The position numbers and the translations under genes were made by a program. The notes beneath the pieces are model-generated. The model searched no databases. It saw nothing but the letters and a program-made list of their open reading frames with translations, and was not told where the DNA came from. Positions 8,255 to 15,180 of a DNA stretch of 64,000 nucleotides are shown one piece after another (positions within the stretch are counted from its first letter, which is position 1; each line of letters opens with the position of its first letter). The DNA lies in the NCBI RefSeq assembly GCF_030770395.1, contig NZ_CP132480.1, forward strand, positions 1,351,335 to 1,415,334, given 5' to 3'. This DNA comes from Telluria beijingensis. Its GTDB lineage: Bacteria; Pseudomonadota; Gammaproteobacteria; Burkholderiales; Burkholderiaceae_D.

Positions 8255-9288
8255 CGATGCGCGCCGCGATCGCCGACCTGGCCGGCCACCTGCCCGAGAC
8301 GGTGCTGGGCAACGAGGAACTGGGCCGCCTCTACCCCGGCTGGGGCGCCGACAGGATTCTTGAAAAGACCGGCATCCGCAGCCGCCGCATCGCCGCGCCG
8401 CACGAGACGGCGGGCGACCTGGCCTTCCATGCCGCCGAAAAGCTGTTCGCCCGCGGCCGCGTCAAGCGCGAGCAGGTCGACTTCACGATCCTGTGCACCC
8501 AGGCGCCCGATTACGTGCTGCCGACCACCGCCTGCATCCTGCAGCACCGCCTCGGCCTGGCCACCAGCAGCGGCGCGCTCGACGTCAACCTGGGCTGTTC
8601 GGGCTTCGTCTACTGCCTGTCGCTGGCCAAGGGCCTGGTCGAGAGCGGGGCCGCGCGCTGCGTGCTGGTGCTGACCGCCGACACCTATTCGAAAACCATC
8701 CACCCGCTCGACAAGAGCGTGCGCACGCTGTTCGGCGACGGCGCCGCCGCCACCGCGGTGGTGGCGCGCGAGGCGCAAGCGGGCGAGGCGGCGCCGATCG
8801 GTCCGTTCGTGTTCGGCACCGACGGCCGCGGCGCCGACAAGCTGATCGTCGAGGCAGGGGGCTTCCGTACCCCGCGCAGCGCGGACACGGCGCGCGAAAC
8901 CGGCGACGAATCGGGCAATGTCCGTTCACGCGAGCACCTGTACATGGCGGGGGCCGATATCATGGCGTTTTCGCTGCGCGAAGTGCCGCGCGCGGCGACC
9001 GCGCTGCTCGACAAGGCCCAGGTCGCGCGCGAGGCGGTCGACTACTTCTTGCTGCACCAGGCCAACCGCTTCATGCTCGAATCGCTGCGCAAGAAAATGG
9101 GCATTGTCCCCGAGCGCTTCCCGATCCACGTCGAGGAGTGCGGCAATACGGTGTCGTCGACGATCCCGCTGGCGCTCGAGGCGATGCGCGACCAGGGGGC
9201 GTTCGCGGCCCCGAAGACTTTGATGCTGCTTGGCTTTGGCGTAGGATTCTCCTGGGCCGGCTGCCTGTTAACCCTGGAACTGGAATAA
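8251..9288 (+). CDS. 3-oxoacyl-ACP synthase III (FabH-like), first copy
   Basis: A thiolase-fold ketoacyl synthase III, 345 residues. The catalytic triad is visible: C116 in DVNLGCSGFVY, H269 in FLLHQANRFM and N299 in ECGNTVSSTIP. Such enzymes condense an acyl-CoA starter with malonyl-ACP. A second, diverged copy and a dedicated acyl carrier protein follow at once, so the pair probably builds a short acyl chain separate from bulk lipid synthesis. The start overlaps the aminotransferase stop (ATGA). Flagellin-glycosylation islands in pseudomonads carry comparable KAS III/ACP sets; this link is from memory. Confidence 0.85.
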   Translation: MTMRAAIADLAGHLPETVLGNEELGRLYPGWGADRILEKTGIRSRRIAAPHETAGDLAFHAAEKLFARGRVKREQVDFTILCTQAPDYVLPTTACILQHRLGLATSSGALDVNLGCSGFVYCLSLAKGLVESGAARCVLVLTADTYSKTIHPLDKSVRTLFGDGAAATAVVAREAQAGEAAPIGPFVFGTDGRGADKLIVEAGGFRTPRSADTARETGDESGNVRSREHLYMAGADIMAFSLREVPRAATALLDKAQVAREAVDYFLLHQANRFMLESLRKKMGIVPERFPIHVEECGNTVSSTIPLALEAMRDQGAFAAPKTLMLLGFGVGFSWAGCLLTLELE

Positions 9289-9292
9289 GACA

Positions 9293-9523
9293 ATGAGCAA
9301 ATTTTACGAAGGCATGGCCGAGATCTTCGAGGTCGACCCATCCCGCATCACGCCGGAGTTCGCACTCGACAGCGCCGAGGCGCAGTGGGATTCGCTGGCG
9401 CTGGTGTCGACCATCGCCCTGGTCGACGACTGCTACAACGTGATGCTCGACGGCAGCGCGCTGGCCGCCTGCACCACGATCGCCGACATCGAAGCGCTGA
9501 TCGCCCAGGCGGCGAAGGGCTGA
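9293..9523 (+). CDS. acyl carrier protein
   Basis: A 76-residue acidic carrier protein. S34 in the sequence QWDSLALVS is the likely phosphopantetheine attachment site, matching the DSL motif of the family. It sits between two ketoacyl synthase III genes (4 bp after the first and 2 bp before the second) and is presumably their private carrier. It is too diverged from housekeeping AcpP to be the fatty-acid ACP, which normally reads GADSLD. Confidence 0.85.
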   Translation: MSKFYEGMAEIFEVDPSRITPEFALDSAEAQWDSLALVSTIALVDDCYNVMLDGSALAACTTIADIEALIAQAAKG

Positions 9524-9525
9524 CC

Positions 9526-10572
9526 ATGAACGGGGGACGTGAAGCGAAGGTCGCCGGCGCCCGCATCGCGGGCCTGGTGTCCTGCCTGCCGCGCGAACAG
9601 GTCGACAATGCCGGTTTCGCCGAGCGCTTCGGCCAGGCCGCGGTGGACGAGGTGGTCAAGATGATCGGCGTGCAGTCGCGCCGCCGCGTGGCGCCGGGCG
9701 CCACCACGCGCGACCTGTGCCGCGCCGCCGGCGCGCGCCTGCTCGAGGGCCTGGGCTGGCCGCTCGATTCGGTCGACGCCGTGATCTTCGTGTCGCAGAC
9801 CCCCGACTACCGGCTGCCGGCCAGCGCCTGCGCGCTGCAGGCCGATCTCGCCCTGCCGCCCGGCTGCATCGCCTTCGACGTCAACCTGGGCTGCTCCGGC
9901 TATCCCTATGGCCTCTGGCTGGCCCAGGGCATGGTCGCCGGGGGCGCCGCGCGGCGCGTGCTGCTGGCGGTGGGCGACACCGTCAGCCGCATCGTCGACC
10001 CGCAGGACCGCGCCACCGCGATGCTGTTCGGCGATGCAGGCACGGTGACCGCGATCGAGGCCGACCCGGACGGCGAGGCGTACTTCATCCTCGGCAGCGA
10101 CGGCCGCGGCGCGGCCAACCTGATCGTGCCCGAGGGCGGATTCCGCGCCCACGTGGCCGGCGCCGATCCGCGCCTGGACGGACGCGACCCGGCCGCGCTG
10201 TACATGGATGGCGGCGAGATCTTCAATTTCACGCTGCGCTCGGTGCCGCCGCTGGTCGCGCGCACCTTCGAGCATGCCGGCGTGCCGCCGGAGGAGCACG
10301 ATGCCTACCTGTTCCACCAGGCCAACCTGTTCATGCTGAAGCACCTGGCGAAGAAATCGAAGCTGCCGCCCGAGAAGGTCCCATTCAATATCGACCGCTA
10401 TGGCAATACCAGCTCGGCCTCGATCCCGCTCCTGATGACGACCGACCTGGCCGAGGCCTTGCGCGGCGGCGCCCGGCGCCTGGCCATGTTCGGCTTCGGC
10501 GTCGGCTACTCCTGGGCTTCCGCCTCCCTGAGCGTGGGCCCGCTTCCGATCTGCGAGACCATCGAAGCATGA
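9526..10572 (+). CDS. 3-oxoacyl-ACP synthase III (FabH-like), second copy
   Basis: A second KAS III of 348 residues with an intact triad: C123 in NLGCSGYPYG, H264 in FHQANLFM and N294 in YGNTSSASIP. It has the same fold and roughly the same length as the first copy but is clearly diverged, so it is not a recent duplicate. Two active-looking synthases argue for two condensations, or for one condensation plus an acyl transfer. Its stop overlaps the start of the dehydrogenase gene (ATGA). Confidence 0.85.
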   Translation: MNGGREAKVAGARIAGLVSCLPREQVDNAGFAERFGQAAVDEVVKMIGVQSRRRVAPGATTRDLCRAAGARLLEGLGWPLDSVDAVIFVSQTPDYRLPASACALQADLALPPGCIAFDVNLGCSGYPYGLWLAQGMVAGGAARRVLLAVGDTVSRIVDPQDRATAMLFGDAGTVTAIEADPDGEAYFILGSDGRGAANLIVPEGGFRAHVAGADPRLDGRDPAALYMDGGEIFNFTLRSVPPLVARTFEHAGVPPEEHDAYLFHQANLFMLKHLAKKSKLPPEKVPFNIDRYGNTSSASIPLLMTTDLAEALRGGARRLAMFGFGVGYSWASASLSVGPLPICETIEA

Positions 10573-11333
10573 CGATCCATTCCGACACCACCCTGGCCGG
10601 CGGCACCTATCTCGTGACCGGCGCATCGTCCGGCATCGGCCGCGCCACGGCCGAACTGCTGGCGCGCCGCGGCGCGCGCGTGATCGCGGCCGGGCGCGAC
10701 GCGGCGCGCCTGGACCAGGCGCTCGCCGGCCTGGCCGGCGCCGGCCACGCGGCCGCCGTCGCGGCGCTGCAGGACGCCGACGGCGCCGCCGACTGGGTCA
10801 AGTCGCTGGTCGAGGCGCACGGCCCGCTGCAGGGCGTGTTCCACGGCGCCGGCATCGAATCCATCCGGCCGGTGCGCCTGCTGCGCCAGCAGCAGGTGAA
10901 CGAGGTCATGGGGGGCTCGCTGTTCGCCGCGCTGGGCATCGCGCGCGCGCTGGCCGGGCGTGGCGCCATGCCGGACGGCGCCTCGCTGGTCTTCATGTCC
11001 TCGGTCGCCGGCAGCGCCGGCCAGGCCGGCATGGCCGCCTATTCGGCGGCCAAGGCCGCGATCGACGGCATGGTGCGCTCGCTGGCCTGCGAATTCGCGC
11101 CGCGCAGGATCCGGGTCAATGCCATCGCCGCCGGGGCGGTGCGCACGCCGATGCACGAGCGCCTGGCGCGCGGCGGCACCGAGGCCTCGATGCAGGCCTA
11201 TGAAGCCCAGCACCTGCTGGGCTTCGGGGAGCCGGACGACGTGGCCCAGGCCGCCGCTTTCCTGCTGGGCCCCGGCAGCCGCTGGGTCACCGGCACCACC
11301 ATGGTCGTCGATGGAGGCTATCTGTGCCGCTGA
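10569..11333 (+). CDS. short-chain dehydrogenase/reductase (FabG-like)
   Basis: A 254-residue classical SDR. The cofactor motif TGASSGIG is at residues 17-24, the catalytic serine lies in FMSSVAGS (about S144/S145) and Y158-x3-K162 (YSAAK) completes the active site. In this setting it most likely reduces a 3-oxoacyl-ACP made by the neighbouring KAS III enzymes to the 3-hydroxyacyl form. A sugar substrate is also possible. It overlaps both neighbours by a few bases. Confidence 0.85.
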   Translation: MTIHSDTTLAGGTYLVTGASSGIGRATAELLARRGARVIAAGRDAARLDQALAGLAGAGHAAAVAALQDADGAADWVKSLVEAHGPLQGVFHGAGIESIRPVRLLRQQQVNEVMGGSLFAALGIARALAGRGAMPDGASLVFMSSVAGSAGQAGMAAYSAAKAAIDGMVRSLACEFAPRRIRVNAIAAGAVRTPMHERLARGGTEASMQAYEAQHLLGFGEPDDVAQAAAFLLGPGSRWVTGTTMVVDGGYLCR

Positions 11334-11974
11334 ACGAACACACTGACCAGCAACGCACGATCCTGGTGGGGGCGGGCGCCTTCGCCCGCGAACTCATCGA
11401 ATGGTCGCTGGACGGCGCGCTGGAAGACGGCCGCGCCTTCACCGCCTTCCTCGACAGCAGCCCGGCCGCGCTGGACGGTTTCGGCTACCGGCTGGACTAT
11501 CTCGGCGCGATCGACGACTTCATCCCGCGCGAAGGCGACCGCCTGGTGATGGCGATCGGCGACCCGGCCGCCAAGGCGCGGCTCGGCGGCCTGCTGAAGG
11601 CGCGCGGCGCGCGCTTCGCGCGCCTGGTGCACCCGAGCGCCACCGTGGCGCGCAGCGCGCTGCTGGGCGAAGGCGTGGTGATCTGCCCGCAGGCGGTTGT
11701 CTCGAGCCATGCCCGGGTCGGCGACCTCGTGGCCATCAATGCGCTCAGCGGTGTCGGCCATGACGTGGTGCTGGGCGCCTGCTCCACCCTCAGCTGCCAC
11801 GTCGACCTGACCGGGCGTGTCGAGGTGGGCGAAGGCTGCTTCTTCGGCAGCGGCGCGCGCGTGCTGCCGAAGGTCGCGATCGGCGCCGGGGCCCGCATCG
11901 GCGCCGGCGCCACCGTGATGCGCAACGTGCCCGCGAACGCCGTGATGTACGCCATGCCGGCGAAGAAGCTCTGA
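11324..11974 (+). CDS. PglD/NeuD-like hexapeptide-repeat acyltransferase
   Basis: A 216-residue protein with the two-part architecture of nucleotide-sugar N-acyltransferases (PglD, VioB, PerB; also NeuD). The N-terminal Rossmann-like part is about residues 10-95 (ILVGAGAFARELIEW). The C-terminal left-handed beta-helix covers about 100-216, with hexapeptide turns and the likely catalytic H146 in SGVGHDVVLG. I infer it transfers the locally made acyl group to the amino group installed by the VioA-like enzyme. The start is GTG 11324, inside the SDR stop region. Confidence 0.75.
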   Translation: MPLNEHTDQQRTILVGAGAFARELIEWSLDGALEDGRAFTAFLDSSPAALDGFGYRLDYLGAIDDFIPREGDRLVMAIGDPAAKARLGGLLKARGARFARLVHPSATVARSALLGEGVVICPQAVVSSHARVGDLVAINALSGVGHDVVLGACSTLSCHVDLTGRVEVGEGCFFGSGARVLPKVAIGAGARIGAGATVMRNVPANAVMYAMPAKKL

Positions 11975-11975
11975 C

Positions 11976-12995
11976 ATGGATCTCGACGCCCGACTCTACC
12001 GCGAACACTGGCACCTGGCCTGCCACCGCAACGAGCTGCCGCTGACTGGCGACTACCTGCGCCTGTCCACGCCGCTGGGCGAACTGGTCGTCTTCAACGA
12101 CGGCGGCGAGCTGGTGGCCTTCGACAACCTGTGCCCGCACCGCGGCGCGCGCATCTACGGCGGTGCGGCCGGCAACCAGCCGCCGACCTGCCGCTACCAT
12201 GGCTGGAGCTTCCACGGCGGGCGGGTGACAGTGCCGGATGCGGCGTCGTTCGCCGGCTGCGACCTGTCGACGGCGCGCCTGAATACCCTGAAAATGGACT
12301 GGTGCGGCGACTTCCTGTTCGTCGCGATCGCACCGCGCCAGGCGCTGTACGACCAGCTGGACGAGACCGCCGGCCTGCTGGAGAACATCGGCTTCAATAT
12401 CGCCGGCCGGGTCGACCTGAACGCCCATGACTTCGACTGCTACTGGGCGATCGCGGTCGAGAACGCGCTCGAGCCCTATCATATCGGCATGGTCCATCCG
12501 GACACCCTCGGCACGCTCGACCTGCAGGCGGGCGAGAACGTCTACCACGGCCGCAACTCGGTCTGGCGGGCGCCGCTGGGCAATGCCCGGGTGGCGAAGC
12601 AGCTGCAGTCGCTCAGGCGCCAGTTCGCCATCGACTTCGCCTACGACGGCTATATGAGCATCTACCTGTATCCGTTCACGATGATCTCGTCGACCTACGG
12701 CTATTCGTATTCGCTGCAGCACTTCCTGCCGGCCGCGCAGGGGGCTGAAACGACCCATTTCAGCAGCCGGCTGCTGGCCGCGCATGCGACCGGCCCGCGC
12801 GCGGCCCAGTTGCTGGCGCCGCTGTTCGCGTCGACCGCCGACATCAACCGCAAGGTGTTCGACGAAGACCACCAGGTGTGCCGCCTGGTGCCGAAGTCGA
12901 GCTGGAGCCCGGAGCCGCTGGCCTATGCCGCCGCGACCGAGGAAAAGATCGTGCATTTCCGGCAGTCCTGCCGCGACTGGCTGGCGGAGCGCTAG
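11976..12995 (+). CDS. Rieske-type aromatic-ring-hydroxylating oxygenase
   Basis: A 339-residue Rieske non-haem iron oxygenase alpha subunit. The [2Fe-2S] ligands are C53-x-H55 (CPHRG) and C72-x2-H75 (CRYHGW). The mononuclear iron motif reads N163-x2-E166-x2-H169-x4-H174, with Glu where the inter-subunit bridging Asp usually sits. The C-terminal iron ligand is not certain. No reductase or ferredoxin gene is adjacent, so electrons must come from elsewhere. As the last gene of the modification run it may hydroxylate the acyl or sugar moiety. It converges on, and overlaps by four bases, the GntR-type gene. Confidence 0.8.
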   Translation: MDLDARLYREHWHLACHRNELPLTGDYLRLSTPLGELVVFNDGGELVAFDNLCPHRGARIYGGAAGNQPPTCRYHGWSFHGGRVTVPDAASFAGCDLSTARLNTLKMDWCGDFLFVAIAPRQALYDQLDETAGLLENIGFNIAGRVDLNAHDFDCYWAIAVENALEPYHIGMVHPDTLGTLDLQAGENVYHGRNSVWRAPLGNARVAKQLQSLRRQFAIDFAYDGYMSIYLYPFTMISSTYGYSYSLQHFLPAAQGAETTHFSSRLLAAHATGPRAAQLLAPLFASTADINRKVFDEDHQVCRLVPKSSWSPEPLAYAAATEEKIVHFRQSCRDWLAER

Positions 12996-13984
12996 CGCTC
13001 CCGTTCCGGCCCGGCCGGCAGCAGCAGCGCCAGTTCGGCCACGGTCCTGAACACGGCCGGAGTCAAGGCCTGGGCCGCGGCTTCGGCGTTGGCGATCATG
13101 GCGTGGGTGCGCCCGGCCGGCAGGCGTTCGCGCCACTGCCAGCGCGCGACCTTGACGCCGGTGCGCGCCAGTACTTCTTCCAGCTGCGGCTGCAGCACGC
13201 GCAGGCGCGCCAGCGCGCGCGCGTCCGGCGCGCACAATTCGATCGCCACGCCCTGCGGCAGCGGCTCGACCTGGATCACGACCGGGCTGCCGTCGGCCAG
13301 TTCCAGCTCCAGGCGCAGGGCGGCGCGCGGACGCCGGCGGCGGCCGGGCGGCTTGTCGGCATCCTCGGCCAGCACCGCCAGGTGCTGCGCCGCCTGGCCG
13401 CCCGCATGCACCGTAAAGCGCCAGGCTTCCGGGTGCGCCAGCGCATGTTCCGGCGCACGCGCGGCCTGGCCGACCACCTGGCCTTGCTGGGCCGCGGCGA
13501 GCAGGGCCGGCGACAGCTGGCCGGCGCTGGCGGCCAGCGCGCGGCTGGTCAGCTGGCTGCCGTGGCTGCGCACCAGGGCGCGCCAGTTGCGCGCCAGGAC
13601 GGCGGCGTCCTGCGGCGCATACGCCAGCTGGCGCGCCAGCACCGCCTGGTCGGGACGCATGGCCGCGCCGTCGGCGCCGCCATCGGGCGCCACCTTGGCG
13701 CGCGCCGGCGCCGCGTGCTGCGCGCCGCGGCGCGCGATCACCGAGCCGGCCGCGCCGCGCACCTCAAGGTAGCCCTCGGCCGACAACAGGGCATAGGCGG
13801 CGGCCACCGTGCCGCGCGCCAGGCCGAGCTCCTCGGCCAGCACGCGGGTGGCGGGAATGCGGTCGCCCGCCTTCAGCACGCCGGTGTCGACCGCCTCGCG
13901 CACGCGGGCATGGATCTGGCGGTATAGCGGCACCGGGCTGACGCTGTCGAAGGTCAGGTAGTCGCTGACGGACAAGTCTTGCAT
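12992..13984 (-). CDS. GntR/MocR-type DNA-binding domain fused to a FliK-like C-terminal domain
   Basis: A 330-residue protein with an unusual domain pair. Residues about 17-86 form a GntR winged helix (VPLYRQIHARVREAVDTGVL, DRIPATRVLAEELGLARGTV), as in MocR regulators. The MocR aminotransferase domain is missing. Instead residues about 186-290 resemble the Flg_hook domain of FliK: ALRLELELADGSPVVIQVEP, then PDARALARLRVLQPQLEEVL and GVKVARWQWRERL. A proline/arginine-rich linker joins them. The frame is continuous from ATG 13984. It converges on the flagellar modification operon, which suggests a regulator tied to flagellar assembly; this function is inference. The alternative is a GntR regulator with an unrelated sensor domain. 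Confidence 0.6.
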   Translation of the reverse strand: MQDLSVSDYLTFDSVSPVPLYRQIHARVREAVDTGVLKAGDRIPATRVLAEELGLARGTVAAAYALLSAEGYLEVRGAAGSVIARRGAQHAAPARAKVAPDGGADGAAMRPDQAVLARQLAYAPQDAAVLARNWRALVRSHGSQLTSRALAASAGQLSPALLAAAQQGQVVGQAARAPEHALAHPEAWRFTVHAGGQAAQHLAVLAEDADKPPGRRRRPRAALRLELELADGSPVVIQVEPLPQGVAIELCAPDARALARLRVLQPQLEEVLARTGVKVARWQWRERLPAGRTHAMIANAEAAAQALTPAVFRTVAELALLLPAGPERER

Positions 13985-14017
13985 GTGTTTGGTTTCCTCT
14001 CGACAGTCGATTATGCA

Positions 14018-14093
14018 CTTGGACCGGTCGCCGAGAAAGCGCGCATTGGGCCAAGACCGGCATGGTCCAGCATGAAACGCCGATCTTGGTCCA
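14018..14093. promoter_or_regulatory. repeated TGGACCA-type motifs upstream of the GntR-type gene
   Basis: The region just upstream of the GntR-type gene carries several related motifs. On the minus strand TGGACCA occurs at 14087-14093 and again at 14063-14069, 24 bp apart as a direct repeat. CTTGGACC (plus strand) is at 14018-14025 and TTGGGCCAAG at 14046-14055. A -10-like CATAAT (minus) is at 14010-14015. MocR-class regulators commonly bind direct repeats containing a CTGGAC core, so these look like operator sites for self-regulation. The rest of the 240-bp gap (13985-14224) holds no gene. Confidence 0.4.
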
Positions 14094-14224
14094 CTATGCC
14101 GGGCGTGCGCGGCGCGACCTGCCAGCGGCCGCGCCATGGCCTTTGCGCTTGGCCCGATCTTGGCTCTTTATCGGGCGCGCATTCACGGCGACGATGACCA
14201 TCCCTCATCCACGATTGGATTGCC

Positions 14225-14788
14225 ATGCACATTTCATCGCGCCTTCCCTCGCCAGCGGGCCCGTATGCGGCCCTGCGCAACCCGGACGCCAGGAACGCGA
14301 GCGGCAAGCTGCCGTTCGAGGTCGTCCAGGCGCGCGCCGAGTCGGCCGAAGACCGGCGCCGCATGGAAGAAAGCGCGGCGCGCCATGCCGACGCCATCGC
14401 CAGTTTCGCCAGCCATGGCCTGACGATGAAGCAGGGCTCCTTCACGAGCCTGTACAAGCAGGAGCTGGCGCAATCGATCGACGGCGATGGCGACGGCAAT
14501 ATCGGCGTCGAGGAGCTGGCCACCGGGCTCGGAGAGGGCGCGAGCCTGGAGCGCGCCGGCCGCCTGCACGCGCTGCTCGACATCGACGGCGACGGCCGCC
14601 TGGGGCTGGAAGAATTCGGCGACAGCGTGCGCGACCCGTTCCGCGACGCGGGTTTCCGCCGCCAGCTCGAACAGCGCGGCGCCATGGATCCTGCCGCCAT
14701 TGGCGCGCTGTACCGCAACCAGGCGGCCCAGTACGACGCCGCGACGGTGCTGGGTCGCCTGGCGCGCGCGATCGATACCGCGGCCTGA
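14225..14788 (+). CDS. EF-hand calcium-binding domain protein
   Basis: A 187-residue protein without a signal peptide. It carries two EF-hand loops near residues 85-97 and 121-132 (DGDGDGNIGVEEL and DIDGDGRLGLEEF), both with Asp at positions 1, 3 and 5 and Glu at 12, so calcium binding is likely. Nothing else is recognisable. It is divergent from the GntR/FliK-like gene across the operator-like region and could be controlled by it. Its role is unknown. Confidence 0.7.
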   Translation: MHISSRLPSPAGPYAALRNPDARNASGKLPFEVVQARAESAEDRRRMEESAARHADAIASFASHGLTMKQGSFTSLYKQELAQSIDGDGDGNIGVEELATGLGEGASLERAGRLHALLDIDGDGRLGLEEFGDSVRDPFRDAGFRRQLEQRGAMDPAAIGALYRNQAAQYDAATVLGRLARAIDTAA

Positions 14789-14830
14789 CCCGCATGAAGT
14801 AGGGCGTGGCGGTGCCGCGCCTGCAGGAGA

Positions 14831-15180
14831 ATGAACGTGAAGACAGCTTGGCGCATGGGACCGTGCGTATTGTTCCCGCGCCGGCGTCGGCTGGAAGCGG
14901 GCGGGCGCGAAGTGGCCCTGGGCTCGCGCGCCTTCGACCTGCTGGTGTGCCTGGTACGGCGCGCCGGCGAGGTGGTGGGCAAGGATGAACTGCTGCGCCT
15001 GGTGTGGCCGGGCCTGGTGGTCGAGGAATCGAATGTGCGGGTGCACGTCTCGAACCTGCGCAAGGCGCTGGCCGCGCTGGCGCCGGACGGCGGCGCCTGG
15101 ATCGTCAACGTGCCGCTGCGCGGCTACATGTTCCGCGGCCCGCTCGAGCGCATCGATGTGGCCCTGGACGCGGCCCTAGA
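14831..15180 (+). pseudogene. truncated OmpR/CadC-type winged-helix regulator
   Basis: The frame from ATG 14831 encodes a clean Trans_reg_C winged helix of about 110 residues (SRAFDLLVCLVRRAGEVVGK, ESNVRVHVSNLRKALAAL, GAWIVNVPLRGYMF). Proteins with this N-terminus usually continue with an ATPase or sensor domain. Here the frame instead runs into the 3' end of the opposite-strand regulator gene and stays open to 16426, encoding only low-complexity residues antisense to that gene. I read it as the N-terminal remnant of a larger regulator cut by rearrangement. A small stand-alone DNA-binding protein with a nonsense tail is the alternative. Confidence 0.55.
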
